Shown here: one piece after another, positions 48,115 through 59,797 of the stretch
Position numbering within the stretch: the first letter of the stretch is position 1
Layout: every line of letters begins with the position of its first letter
Source: Cycas panzhihuaensis
Lineage: Eukaryota; Cycadophyta
NCBI GenBank assembly: GCA_023213395.1
Contig: CM041465.1
Span: 117,621,741 to 117,685,740, forward strand
DNA length: 64,000 nt
Direction of reading: 5' to 3'
The notes under the pieces: generated by a model
Databases searched by the model: none
What the model was told of the DNA's origin: nothing
Seen by the model: the letters and a program-made list of their open reading frames with translations, nothing else
Position numbers and translations under genes: made by a program

Positions 48115-49236
48115 GTGAAGGGTAAGCCCTTCTCCATCGTGGACGAGCTTCATACGGTCACTGCAGGAATGTCCTTGATGGATGTTCTGAGGAGTTGTCC
48201 CGAGCAGCGAGCCCTCCTCCTAGAAGCTTTAGGATCAAGTGATGCACCTGTCCACGCTTTGGGTGTCACCCAGGGTTGTGGACCCGTTATCTCATTTGAT
48301 CCTAAGGATCTTCCTCCCGCTGGTGAAAGGGAATGTCAGTGGAACTTCCCATTCACCATCACTATCGATACGCTCGATTGTACCCTTCGAAGGACCGTTG
48401 TCGATAACGGTTCTTCTGTCAATGCCATGCCCTTGCGTGTCATGCAAGAGCTTGGTATCTCCGCCTTGGAACCTGCTCCCTGGCGATGCCAAGGTTATGA
48501 TGGTAGTGAGAAGACCCCTTTGGGATCTGTCGCGATTCCGCTCACCCTTGAGGGCAAGACCGTTGTTGCCAACGTTGTAGTCCTTGACGTAGACGTGGAT
48601 TACAACCTCCTTCTAGGTCATCCATGGCTCGATCAAATGGGAGCCGTCTGCTCGACCCTTTGGGGACAACTTAAATTCGTCCACGATGGGCGAATGAGAG
48701 TGATTCCCCGCGAATGCCCGTTTACCAAACAAACTCGCTCCACCAATTCGGTAAACCAAGGTTCATCTACCCATGCCTCAGCTTGCTCTATTGGTATATC
48801 TAACCCATCCGAAGAAGATCCCGCATCTTCTTCCCCTAGTCTCATGCGGTTCGCCCCTATTGGCATTGGGAGTTACGGGTACCTTGCTTCGTTTAGTGAT
48901 GATGAATCACTCGACGAAGACGAGGATTGTCTCCACCACGTCTCTTTCCTCTGCGCTAGTAGGTCACACCCGCCTTGTTCCAGATCCCCACCTAGAATCT
49001 CTCTCGTTGGTGAGGCTAGCCACTCATGCGTGTCACACGTCATTGCTCGTGTTGACCTGCCCATCGCCAATTATTCTTCTTCATTACCCCCTGTAGGTAA
49101 TGGCTTTGAAGAATTACCTTTCGCTCCTTCCGAGGAGCCTCTTCTTGGTTTTCCTTCAGATTCCCATGAGGACTCACCTGCAGGCACTCCTACTTCGCCC
49201 GCATCGTCGTCGCTATCCCACCTCACCGTCCTATAG
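48115..49236 (+). pseudogene. Aspartic protease and linker, fused to antisense sequence, element A
   Basis: Open for 373 codons. Residues 1-95 are a conserved leader (KGKPFSIVDELHTVTAGMS, VISFDPKDLPP). The active site is D97-N-G-S-S (D-N-G instead of the usual D-T/S-G). The DYNLLLGHPWLDQMGAV block is the C-terminal hydrophobic part of the domain. An acidic Ser-rich linker (RFAPIGIGSYGYLASFSDDE) follows. The last 17 or so codons, from about 49185, are not pol: they read PASSSLSHLTVL, the reverse strand of the mobile-domain gene, joined in frame by the deletion that removed RT and integrase. The gag frame does not run into it uninterrupted, so the product is not expected. Confidence 0.82.
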
Positions 49237-50036
49237 GGCTCTGTTATGCAGTCTGGGAGGGAGAGGAGGTCTAGTGACGTGGCCTCCACTGATCACCGGA
49301 CATGGGCCCTGTCCTCTGTCCCCCTCAGTCTCGTCTGCCACCTGTGGACCATCAGGGCCTGCTCTGTAATGGGGTGTGGTCCCCCCACTGGTGCCACTAC
49401 CGCGAAGTGATCGAAGAACTAACACTGTAACAGTGTGCTATACGATAATCCACCTCTGCCAGTCGTCCTGATAATATCCAACTAGGCGATGAGGTTCACT
49501 GCTATCAGGGCTGCCCAGTCCATCCTCTCGCCGGCTTCGCAATGGCGAATTACATCCATCCACCCGCCTGGTACCTCCCTATAGTTACATTTACGGGAAA
49601 TGCGGAGCGAATGCATAACTCTCTTAGGTTTCCTCACTTGAGGAATCCACGACATAGTATTATGCGGAGGGGCTCCTCCTCGCTCCCATCATCGGCTCAC
49701 TGTAGAATAAAGTGCCTCCCGGTGTCTTTGCCTCGGTCTTGGCGGCGTCCCTAGTCTCACCGGCCTCCACATCCTTTGGAACTCTCGTGTCTGTAGAATA
49801 TCTCTCGACGTGACCGTCACATCACCTACCTGTGGTAGGTGGAACACATGTCTCCTCCTATCCCAATGGGACACTATGTCAACCAACAATCTCTGATCCG
49901 ATGTATACTGAGGTGTCTTGAGGGCCTTGTATAGGCCACACCTCTGTAGGATCTCCCTATCCTCCTGTGACGCCATCTCCATGTAGCTCAGCATAGCCAT
50001 ACCTACGTTCTCACGGTTATCTACTGCGAGGACAGC
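49185..50036 (-). pseudogene. Plant-mobile-domain-like gene, truncated copy in element A
   Basis: Opposite strand to gag and protease. It begins after an acceptor-like GTGAACAG (exon start 50036). The reading frame has a VDNRENVGMAMLSYMEMAS word, then LLVDIVSHWDRRRHVFHLPQVGDVTVTSRDI, the part that most resembles the plant mobile domain family (Trp, then HVFHLP and the TVT-type strand). Frameshifts follow near 49780. The domain's C-terminal SLDLLSLPDCI segment is at 49240-49290. The acidic linker and coiled-coil tail are deleted. Compared with B, this copy keeps the Trp at the position where B has a stop. Confidence 0.68.
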
Positions 50037-51000
50037 CTGTTCACACCAAAAATAACTCAAGTCAGTCTCATGTTAGTTACTACTATCCCTCTCTCTCTCA
50101 AATCTCTCTCTGCCTGAGATTTGGGGCTCTTCTGGCCCTCATGTTTATTTTTCTGCCTTTCTGCCTTCATACTGCGCCAAACTTAGCGGTACTGCTAAGT
50201 TTGGCACGGGTCCCGCGGTGATCATGGGTCCCGTGGTAATGATCACGACCGTATCATTACCAGTAGTGCGAGCGGAGATCCCCAAAGGGGATTTACGTCG
50301 AAAAACCCAAAATCTTTTACGGTGGACCAGTGGTGCAGGGACGAGGCTCCCTAATGCCTAGGTCCCCGCCTCTTTCTGGGTCTGATTCAAACTCCGAAAG
50401 GCCTCTGGTTACCCATAAGGGGCACTAAGACCATACAAAAACTATGCAAAAAGCTGTAAAAACCAACAAACTTCGAACTTTGAAATAGGCTGGGTTTAGT
50501 GATATCCACTCACTGGATCTGGTCTCGCCACCGCCATGTCGTCCGGTCGGTCATTGGCTCTCTCAGCCCTCCGTCGTGATCGATCTCCCTCTGTGTGCCT
50601 CCGAAGTTGGGCGGCGCTCATTGCGTAAGGGAATGGCTCGGTTTCGATGCGAGCCGGTGAAAATGAATTCATTTTCCCGTTAATTTCCTTATATAGGCGG
50701 GGGCCCCAACGGGCACTTCCTCCGTTTTTGGTCTCGCGACAGCCGTTGAGACCGTCCCACCGTCCTAATCACCTTTACCTTTTGGCCCTGTCGTCAATTG
50801 TGTTGTACTGAGGCCCTTTCTGCCCTCCCTTACAAGGGCATTTATGGTGCCTCATTATCGCGCTTTGCGGGGGCCCATACGATGTTTTGCACGCTACTCC
50901 CACGCCTGCCCGAGTTTATACTCGTTTGGCTTATTTAGTCGCCCTGGACTCGTTTCCGCGGTCTTTTCTCGCTCTTGGGGTCCCTAAAGGGAATGCCCCC
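50037..51000 (-). promoter_or_regulatory. Hairpin cluster and upstream region of the antisense gene, element A
   Basis: Three perfect hairpins lie within about 100 bp: GCCAAACTTAGC/GCTAAGTTTGGC (50176-50205, loop GGTACT), GTGATCAT/ATGATCAC, and GGTAATGAT/ATCATTACC (about 50220-50275). They sit directly 5' of the mobile-domain gene. The first stem aligns with the B stem at 62504-62535 and differs by a paired C-G to T-A change, so base pairing is maintained. Probable promoter or chromatin-control region; no TATA box is clear. Confidence 0.5.
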
Positions 51001-51207
51001 TGCCTGGGGGCATGTTTCACTTTCTGAAGCGACCTTTTGGTGCCCCAAGAGGCCTTTTCCTTCTAACCACTCTCTGCCGGTGATCGGATTACTTGCTCGC
51101 CCTGGGTAACCTCATTGCTAGGTCCTCCTACCCTTCACGGCCACCTTTTGCTTACTTTTTGACTGTTACTTTCATCACCCATTGGTTGCCTAGATTTTGT
51201 GTCACCT

Positions 51208-51630
51208 ATGTGCATACACATCTTCTGAAGCGGTGGAAGCTGCGGTAATCCTGGACCCTCTGCCGCTGCATGGATTCTCCGCAGCCCTTCTGGACATGAT
51301 CTCCTCCGCTTTGGGGTCTTCCTCCCAAAGGCTACTAACAATGAAGCTGAATATACAGATGTTATTGAAGCCCTTACTGACGCCCTCTGTTTCCATCACG
51401 GATCCATTGTTTTGTCTTACAACTCTCAAGTTGTGGTGTCTCATCTCACCCAGGTTTACCATGTGCGATGCCCTCACTTGAGGACTCTTGCTTCTGCTGC
51501 TAGATCTCTCCTGGCCCGCTTTTCTTCTGTTGATATCCAGCATATCCCTCGGGCTCTCAACGCTGAGGCAGATGGTCTCGTTTGCCTCATCCTTGAGCGC
51601 CGCCTTCCTCTCCTTGTTGACTGTCCCTGA
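51208..51630 (+). pseudogene. Small stand-alone RNase H (aRNH), element A
   Basis: 140 codons plus TGA, with the same length and ends as in B and F. It reads, after an early TGA, SGGSCGNPGPSAAAWILRSP, EATNNEAEY-like, then YNSQVVVSHLTQVY, HLRTLASAARSLLARFSSVD and LNAEADGLVCLI. Two of the four expected catalytic positions are lost: the first Asp (DGG in B) is replaced, and the FCDS Asp is now Asn. The Glu (NEAEY) and the final Asp (AEADG) remain. So it is inactive, although most of the fold is readable. Confidence 0.82.
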
Positions 51631-52030
51631 GGCTTGTCTGGCCCTCCTGTCCCCCAAGCCCCAGGTTATCTCACACTCTACTTTGTGATCCGTTCGGACC
51701 TCTGAAACCTAGCTACTAATGAGGTGAAACTATGGGGCCTACTCTTTGCTTGCTCTTTCACTTGATTATGCATGCTCTTCTGCACCTTTTGTGGTGGGGG
51801 CAGCCCCCTCACCTTTTTCAGTTTCCAGTCGGTTCCCAGGTGGCTCATAGGCAGCCCCTATGTTGTCTCCACCGCCGCTTTCGTATCCACGCGTTCTACC
51901 ATGACACTCGCCGGCACCCTTGCCTATTGTTATGATTTTGATTGATATATCTATATACACGTGCTCTTGTGGTTGTGTTGCGGCATTTGCCATCGCACCG
52001 AGCTTGGCGGCGAGGCTCTGCGCCAGGCGA

Positions 52031-54599
52031 TGTTTCCCAGCTTCCAGGATTAGATACGGAATCACTGACTTAGGAAAGTGCAGGTATGCTTCTCGCATTG
52101 TCATCGCTTCCTTTTGATGAGTGTTTGCTTGCATGTCTGCATGTGTGTGGCTTTGTAGGCAACTTTGTCCTCGTCTACACTTATTTTTAGCCTATGACGA
52201 ATATAACAGGGGCACACTCCTAGCAAGTGTGGCACCCTGGTGGCCACCTCACTTCTTGCATCTGCCCTCCTCGCTCCAGGATCCACTAGGTTTGTGCCAC
52301 CTCCGCCCGTGTGATGACTTGTCATCATTTGGTCAACTTGCCACTCTATTCGAGCCCTATTTTTGCTCCGTTGGACCCATTTGTTGGCTTGTTTACCCCC
52401 GGGTAGGTATCTCAGCCCCCCATTGGCCCTTTTTGTCATTTGCCCCCAACCTAGGCTAGCTGGCTAGGCCTATTTTTGCATCTAGGTTCGTACCACCAGA
52501 ATTTACGTGATGCTGCGAAGTTCTTGTTGATCTGTTGTTATAATTTATTTTTTAAAATCTGTCATGGCAATTTCGCATTTATTGTGAAACTGCCACATGG
52601 CTCGCAACTTAATTCTCTCCCAGTCGCGCCCTAATCGCTCACTTTAGGGTTTAGGTTGGCTATTTAAGGCATGAATTACTCCTTTTTGGAACTTTTTGGC
52701 TCATTCTTGAATTGCTCCTCAAGGAAACACGGTTGTGCTCTGCTCTTCCCTGATGTTCTGCTACTATCATAGGACCTACGCCCCTCCTACAGTACCCTGC
52801 TCTCCTTTGGTGTGGCTAGGACATTCTCCCAGCCCCTCATGCACCTTGGAGAGGGCCCCTTGGAGAGGTTCTAGTAGATCTTTGCCCAGGCAATCCATAA
52901 GTGCTCTAAGTGTAGGTGTTTCCCTTCCAACCTCCTTAGCAGGGTCCCAAACCTACTGCACTCTAGATTTGGGCTGATTTCTCAGCCCCTCTTCGCTGCT
53001 CCTTGGCTGAGGCAAGTCCCTTGCCTCCCTCACTTAGGTATCTCTTGATTTACATTGTTGTTCTTGTGATATTAATGCTCCATCTTGCTTGCTCCTTGCT
53101 TGTCCTTGTGAGTTTGGTTCTTTTCCTTTTAGTGGGCTATTTTGCCACTGTGTTTGTGCCTCTTGTCTGCATTTGCTACTCAAGGCAGCGGCGTTGAGGG
53201 TTGGCATAGGCTTTGGGAAGGAGCTGGGTGGATTTCGTACCACCTTCCGCGCTCCCTAAGCGGCTCTAAGCCCCCCAAATCCTCCCTCTCGCCCTATGCT
53301 GTCCTTGGCACCCAAACAAGGGTTTGTAGGCCCTCTTTTGGCCGCTGAAACTAGTGCTGTCACAAGTTGCAGTGTTGATTTGAGGGCCTTTGTTCAGATT
53401 TGGGCAACTTACATAAGTCCCAACCACTAGTCTTTGCCTAACTTTCTTCCCGGCTGCCCGGCTTGCTCTTCATAGCATCCCGGTTCGCCGTAGGTTTTCC
53501 TTGGCCTCTCTTTGCCTCCTTGTTGCCATTTCCAACCCTTGCTCTTGGCCTTGCCCTTGCTACCTTGTGGCTCTTGGGGGGAGGTTAGGGTGTCATTTGC
53601 GGGAGGTGGGCCATTCTGAGGCTTACCGATCATTTACCTTTGCTTTGGTTACTCTCTTTTGCATACTTCCATCGTTGGATTGATACTAACACGTGTATTT
53701 AGATTCATATTTGTACTATTTAGACATATATTGTTAGAATCTTGTATTGCATGTTAGTATCCTTCCTTCAGGAAGGGAGAGGTTGCCGTTACTTGCAGGT
53801 ACTTGGGGAGGGTGGAGGATATTGTGGATTAGCCAGATTCTTAGGTAAGTGCCCTCATGTACATCGTACTTTCGCACTTCTTCATTTACTAGCATTTGCT
53901 TCCTCTCTTTCCTTGGCATCGCATTTGGTATTTTTCCGGGGAAGGTAAGGGAGCCCCTTTTCAATCCGCCATAACATCCCGCATCTAGCATGGCGTGGGT
54001 AGCAGGTGCCCTTCGAGAAGGCCTTCGTCACGCACGCCCTCGGTCCAGGTGCACACCTTACTCTACCTTGCTACCACCTTTTTTCCTTTTTGATTTCTTC
54101 TTAGTAATTAACACATTGGAAAGTAAAAGGGAAATTTGGTCTTGTATTTGGTTATGTTTCATTTGTTTTATTACACACATTTTTGCTACCTGTAGGAAAG
54201 GTTATAGGAACCCCCCCCCTTCTCTACCTTTCCTCTTCTCCTCTTAGCCACACAAGTTCCTTGCCTCCTGCATTGCTTGTGTACCCTATTAGCTTGCTTA
54301 GGCACACTCTTGATCTATTTCCCTTAGATATTCTCCTTCCCCTTCCGGCCACCCAAGGGTGGGAGGGTCCTATCCATAGGTCAACCCAGGTTTGCCCTAT
54401 GCATCTTCACCCTTTATTCGAAGTGGTGGAGGATCACTTGTTAGTAGCCATATTCCATTGCAGGTCCCAAACTCGCACTCCGGTGCACGGGGCGCTCTGC
54501 GTAGTAACTATTTTCCTCATAGGTTCTGCCTTCAGTTATATCACCACCCACTCTCACCACACCTATTAGTTAGGTACCTATCCCGTAGACACGCGTCCA
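52031..54599 (+). repeat. 3' LTR of element A
   Basis: 2569 bp, starting TGTTTCCCAGC and ending GCGTCCA, a direct copy of 42856-45427. Differences are mostly C/T and G/A. It contains the hairpin at 52563-52597, TTTAGGGTTTAGG near 52643 and CTATTTAAGG near 52660, and the leader-intron donor near 53946. Followed at once by the second part of the B LTR. Confidence 0.92.
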
Positions 54600-55288
54600 C
54601 ACGCTTAGTACCTCTCTTCTTTAGTTTCAAGCTTTTTCCGTTTCATTTGGTTTTGCATGCTCAAGGGGAGGTAAGTGAACCCCTCTTCCATCGCATCCAG
54701 CAACCACCGCCGATCGGCATTGCATGCGCAGAGAACGGAGAAAGAAGGAGCGGGACTTAGAGCGACAAGCCGTAACTCCATTCAAGCGTTGGATCCAGGT
54801 ATTCCCCTTGCTTCCTGTGTGTCCCCTTTTTCACTATTTCCTTTTCATGCATTTGTCTGAATAGATAGGGAATTATAAAAGAACATAAAGGATAAAAGGG
54901 AAAACATTCATATTTTCTACATTATTTCTTGCTTTATATAGCATAGCATAGATAGTTTGCTTGCATCGTATCCGAGCCTTCCTTCTGTCACACCTTTCAT
55001 CGTGTTTGCTTGTACGTTAGTGGTTGCCCTTCCCTTTGTTGCCTTCTCATTGCCTTGAGAAGATGCAACACGCAAGGCATTCCCTCTCCTTCCCAGCCAT
55101 CCGAAGGGTAGGAAGGCCTTATTTTGCACGGCTACCTGGAAGCAACCAGGCACCTTGCAGTCCCGAATCCACGCTTTGGCGCACGGACGCCCTGTGAGGT
55201 GAGGTCCTCGCTACCTAGCTTAGTTAGCATAGTGCATTCTTATATATTTTGCTAGACGTAGGATCGCCGCCCCGTAGCGAGCGTTTCA
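54600..55288 (+). repeat. 5' LTR of element B, second part
   Basis: Continues the B LTR interrupted at 42855 and matches C 5470-4782 on the other strand. It contains GGGAG|GTAAGT (GT at 54671) and ends GCGTTTCA before the primer site. Confidence 0.85.
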
Positions 55289-55289
55289 C

Positions 55290-55307
55290 TGGCGACCATA
55301 TTGGGGA
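55290..55307 (+). other. Primer binding site, element B
   Basis: TGGCGACCATATTGGGGA, two transitions from the A and D sites. It lies one base after the LTR end at 55288. Confidence 0.8.
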
Positions 55308-55468
55308 ATGCCAGTAAGGAACCTAAATTCGCTTCCCCTTCTCATCGGTGTTCTTGCCTCTAGGTAGTTTCGTATTTCATGTTTTCAATTGGGCAACCCC
55401 CAACGTGCACGCTTCACTTTCCTTCTTTTCTTTTTTGTTTCTTCTAACAACGCTCGCAAAGGCGTTGC

Positions 55469-58400
55469 ATGCGACGTTTTACGCGTCGCTTGTGAGGTTT
55501 GCCGCCATTGTTAGAAGACCAATCGCCTCATTCCCTTCTGTCATTAAACCCCGATTCGGTAATGGAAGGCTACCCATCTGATTGGGCTTACCATACCATG
55601 ACTTCAGGAACTCAAGAGTTCCCTTCATCTATTCCAGAATCCGCCCATGAGGGCGATGATTCCATCTACTATCTAGATGACCAATTCCACCCTGCTGACT
55701 TTCATTCTTCCACTCATGCGGCGGAAGATTCGGCCCCTCACGAGACTCACCACTCCACTGGTGAGCCTTATGAGGAGCGTCCTGAGGGATCCCCTACTTT
55801 CGAGATCCCGTCAACTTCGTATGGCTACGAGGATATCCCTCCCGCCGACGTAGTCGAGGTGATTAGCGAGTACTTCTGAACAACTCGCCACCAACCGCAC
55901 CCTAGATGGTTTGAAGAAGTGTTTCGTAATGTAGCATCTTCCTCATCCATCACTGTGCCTTCTACAACGATTGATGCTTCTGCCCGTGCACACTCATCCT
56001 ATGCCGTATCTACCTCAGCTCCCAGGGCAAGCGTTGCGGCGCCTGCTTCTAGTCATGGTCCTACTTCTTCAGGACTCGCTCGTGGCATGTCCTTTCCCCA
56101 ACTTGGGGTCAGCATACCATTTCCAAGCCAAATGCATGCACCGCCTTCGAATGTGGCACATGCGTTCCCTAGTAGGCCTCGAGGTCCTACTAGTGCTGCT
56201 GCCGTCAACTATGTAGGACCCACTCCTACATATGTTCAAAACTCTGCTGGTGGTTCTTCCCTTTACGTGCCCCCAGGTTACACGTCTCAACCTTGGGGGC
56301 AAGCTAGGGGAAACCATCTTCCTGCTTACGGGGTGGACCCATTGCACCCATATGGAGTTGCGCCACCTACGGGTGGCCCATATGGGCAAAACCTGGTCCC
56401 TCACCCGTCGTTTTCGTCATCTAGCGCAACTTCCATTGCTGCGTCATCGCAAGGGAGCATATCTCCCTTCCAAAGTGTTTACCCGCAACCCCCTTTCCAA
56501 CAAGGGGTGTTTCCCCAAGGAGGGATGGGTTTACCACCCCCATCCATTCCTATTCCTTTACCGGTCATCGATCCATTAGCCCAAGTGAGGACACATCCTT
56601 TCGTGGACTATAGGTCGACGCCATTATCTGTTGAGGCGCTAAGGACTAACCTGCCACCTCACCCTCCTAAAGTTTCCAAATTTGACGGAACTCCGTCGCA
56701 AGACCCAACCGAGCATGTACGCAGTTTCTCTATGGCGTGCATCAATTATTGGGCTTACGACCATATCCTTATGAAGTTATTTCCGCGATCCTTGCAGGGC
56801 GATGCCCTCAAGTGGTTTTACTGCCTTCCTACTCATTCGATTTCTTCATTCCAACAATTGGTGGATGAGTTCGTCAACTATTTTGACATAGCCCGTCCAT
56901 TTGAAAGCGGAATGAAAGCGCTTCTATCGCTTAAACAAGGTCACGATGAGATGAATCGCAACTTTGTGCGATGCTTTCATGATCTTCTTCACTCTACCAA
57001 GGCCACGTTGCCTGAAGAGTTGAAGCGAGATCTCTTCGTCAACGTACTTCACCCTGAAGTGCATGTGGAAGTCCTCAAGATGGGGGCAACCACGTGTGAC
57101 TCCACGATCACGAGGTGCTTAGCGTCAGAGGCCATTGAGATCTAAGCTGGACTCAAGAAACCTCCTAAGCCCTCGCAACGCCGCAAGGCGCCTCCCCTAG
57201 CGAAGGAAACCAAACCTTCGCAGCCCGCTAGGCCCACCTCTCATCTGACTGAGAGGACCCTAGATCCTCTTACCTCCGCTATTCACTCATTTGAGCGCAC
57301 GATGAAGGAGCTTCAGCTCCAACCTCCTTCGTCACTGACCTCCCATAAACCAGTTCAGCAAGCTTCTCGTGCGATGCCTCCCAAAGGGGGTAACACCCAG
57401 CCTTCTCAAGCAAGGAGGATCTATCCTCTCCTTGAGAAGAGGTGGTGTTCCATCCACAGGGAGTGTTTCCACGACGATTCGCATTGTTAGGCACAGCACC
57501 CACGTGACGCCCCGCCGTGCGATTCATCCCCTAGGTGGGCATCGAGGCCTAACCTCGATCAGCCCGTTCATAGAGACACGTTCCCCAAACATGGGGAACG
57601 TGTTCGTGATATTCAGCAAAGGAACAATCAGAATCGAGATAGATCCCTCAATTCTCGCCCTTCGCATGGTAGAGGGAAGGGTGTGCGAAGGCCATCTTCC
57701 CCTTCACGCTCCCCTAACCACCGTGCTCCATCACCTTCGCGGTCCCGTAACAAGGGAAAGAAGGTGATCCAAATGCTTGAGACCACTCCCCTTTACACGT
57801 TGACCCAGTCTCAAGTTGCGAAGGAGGCAACAGGCGCCTCCGCGTCTACCTCGCAACTTGATCCTCCTCCAGAAGCCGTTCCTCCGAAGATTCCCACACT
57901 TCCCAAGAGCATTCCCGTCCGCCCCAGTAGATTTAACTTTAGGAGAGCCCTTACCCAACCCACAGGGAGGGGTAAGCCCTTCTCCGTAGTCGAAGAGCTT
58001 CTTACTGTGGCTACCGAGATGTCCATCATGGACGTCTTGAGAAGTTGCCAAGAGCAACGAGTGCTCCTCTTGGAAGCTCTAGGATCGAATGACGCGTCCG
58101 TTAATGCCTTGGGCACCACCCAAAGCTGCGAACCCATCATCTCCTTTGATCCCAGAGATCTTCTCGAATCTAGTAGAAGGGAATGCCAATGGAACTTCCC
58201 TTTCACCATTACCATAGATACTCCTGATTGTACGTTGTGAAGAACCGTCGTGGACAATGGTTCTTCCGTCAATGCCATGCCCTTGCGCGTTATGTAAGAG
58301 CTTGGCATTTCTACCTTGGAACTTGTTCCATGGCGTTGTCAGGGTTATGACGGTAGTGAGAAGACTCCCTTAGGGTCTGTCTCGATACCCCTTACCCTCG

Positions 58401-59797
58401 AGGACAAGACTGTCGTTACTGACATCGTTGCCCTCGATGTTGACGTTGATTACAACTTGCTTCTGGGTCGACCATGGCTTGACCAAATGGGAGCCGTGTG
58501 TTCCACCCGTTGGGGGCAACTTAAATTTGTCTATAACGGGCAAATGAAAGTTGTCTCCCATGAGCGATCGCTCGCCAAACAAGCTAGGCCTTCCGCCCAG
58601 GCAAGCCATGGCCACACGAAGGGAAACAAACACCCTTTCGACCATGTCTCAGCTTGCTCCATTGGAATCCCCGATTCCTCTTACCGTGAAGAAGATCCCA
58701 CATCTTCTTCTTCTGATTTGATGCGTTTCGCCCCCATTGGTGTCGGGAGCTATGGGTACCTCGCCATGTTTGACGATGACAGATCCCATAGTGAGGATGA
58801 GGATCGTCCTCACCTGGTTTCGTTCCTCTGCACTAGTGCGGGGCATCCTCATAGTCCTAGGTTTCCTCCTATGACCCCTTTTGTTGTAGAGCCTGGTTAT
58901 TTTCACATGTCACATGACATTGCGCATGTTGATCATCATGGTCCTGGCTCTTCCATCCCATCACCCCCCATAGGTGATGATGTTTAGAGTTTCCCTCTTG
59001 CTTTTTATGAGGGACCTCTCCTTGACTCTCCTTCGGAGTCTCCTAGGGATGATGGGTAGCTTTCAGGCCATACCGGTCCTATCGCTCCCACGCTATCCCG
59101 CGCCTCGTCCATTCGAAGTCAGGTCATCCATGGGGTAGACTACTTCGAAGATGATGAGGCTTTGCTGGAGCACTTAGCAGGTTCCATGCCTAGTTTGCCT
59201 CCTAGTCACCACAAGCTTGGCCACCAGAAGGTCTTAGCGATTGGGTCCACATTAGCTGACCCAATCCCCTCTTCCATTTCCTCCCTTCCATTTGATCTTG
59301 CCCCCCTCTATTTCGAGGAGGGGAATGCTATGTGCATGGGGGCAACTTAGGACATAGTCCTTGCCCCATACAAGGTCATCAAGGTAGGAGCGGAATGTAC
59401 TCCTGACAAAGTGAGGGAATACTCCCTCCTATTCCGGGAATTCCATGATGTATTCGCGTGTGACTACTCGGATATGAAGGGCATTGACCCCTCCATCGTC
59501 ACGCATAACCTTACGACATTTCTTGACACTCGCCCAGTGCGTCAGAAGCAGCGTCCGCTTCACCTAAAGCTTTCAGCTGCCGTTAAGATGGAAGTTGAGA
59601 AGCTTCTGGACGCGGGACTCGTTTCTTCCATCGATTACCTTAAGTGGGTGTCGAATATCATTCTCGTTGCTAAGAAGAATGGGACCATTTGTATTTGTGT
59701 CGATTTTTGTGACATAAACAACGCTTATCCTAAGGACAACTTTCCTCTTCCCTTCATTGATCAAATAATTGATCACCATGCTCTGAAACGAGCCTAA
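55469..59797 (+). pseudogene. gag-protease-RT frame with nine in-frame stops, element B
   Basis: A single reading frame of 1443 codons with no frameshift. Gag: MRRFTRRL start, alternative Met at MEGYPSDWAYHT (55562); Pro/Gly/Tyr-rich N-terminal part; core with HVRSFSMACINYWAYDHILMKLF and LSLKQGHDEMNRNF (about 56720-57000); knuckle WCSIHRECFHDDSHC (57446-57487). Protease: TVVDNGSSVNAMP (58244-58281), VDYNLLLGRPWLDQMGAV (58444-58497). Linker: RFAPIGVGSYGYLAMFDDD. RT: PLHLKLSAAVKMEVEKLLDAGL, NAYPKDNFPLPFIDQIID (to about 59775), then cut. Stops at 55493, 55877, 57143, 57488, 58238, 58295, 58985, 59057 and 59348 all fit CAG, CAA or CGA changed by C-to-T. The remaining RT, RNase H and integrase are deleted. 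Confidence 0.88.

Larger units (their letters stand above)
42856..54599 (+). mobile_element. Element A: complete LTR retrotransposon nested in the B LTR
   Basis: An 11.7-kb element with LTRs 42856-45427 and 52031-54599, primer site, gag, protease, a truncated opposite-strand mobile-domain gene and a small RNase H. The two LTRs differ mostly by transitions (roughly nine differences in the first 140 bp). RT, RNase H, integrase and the coiled-coil half of the antisense gene are removed by one deletion near 49185. The B LTR is continuous across it. I see no exact target-site duplication: the flanks are TCCAT and CACGC. Confidence 0.9.

Noticed and set aside
55469-59797. C-to-U RNA editing or stop-codon reassignment to explain the nine stops in B
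   Set aside because: Editing of this kind is an organelle process in plants, and the element is nuclear and otherwise decayed. Deamination of methylated cytosines explains it.
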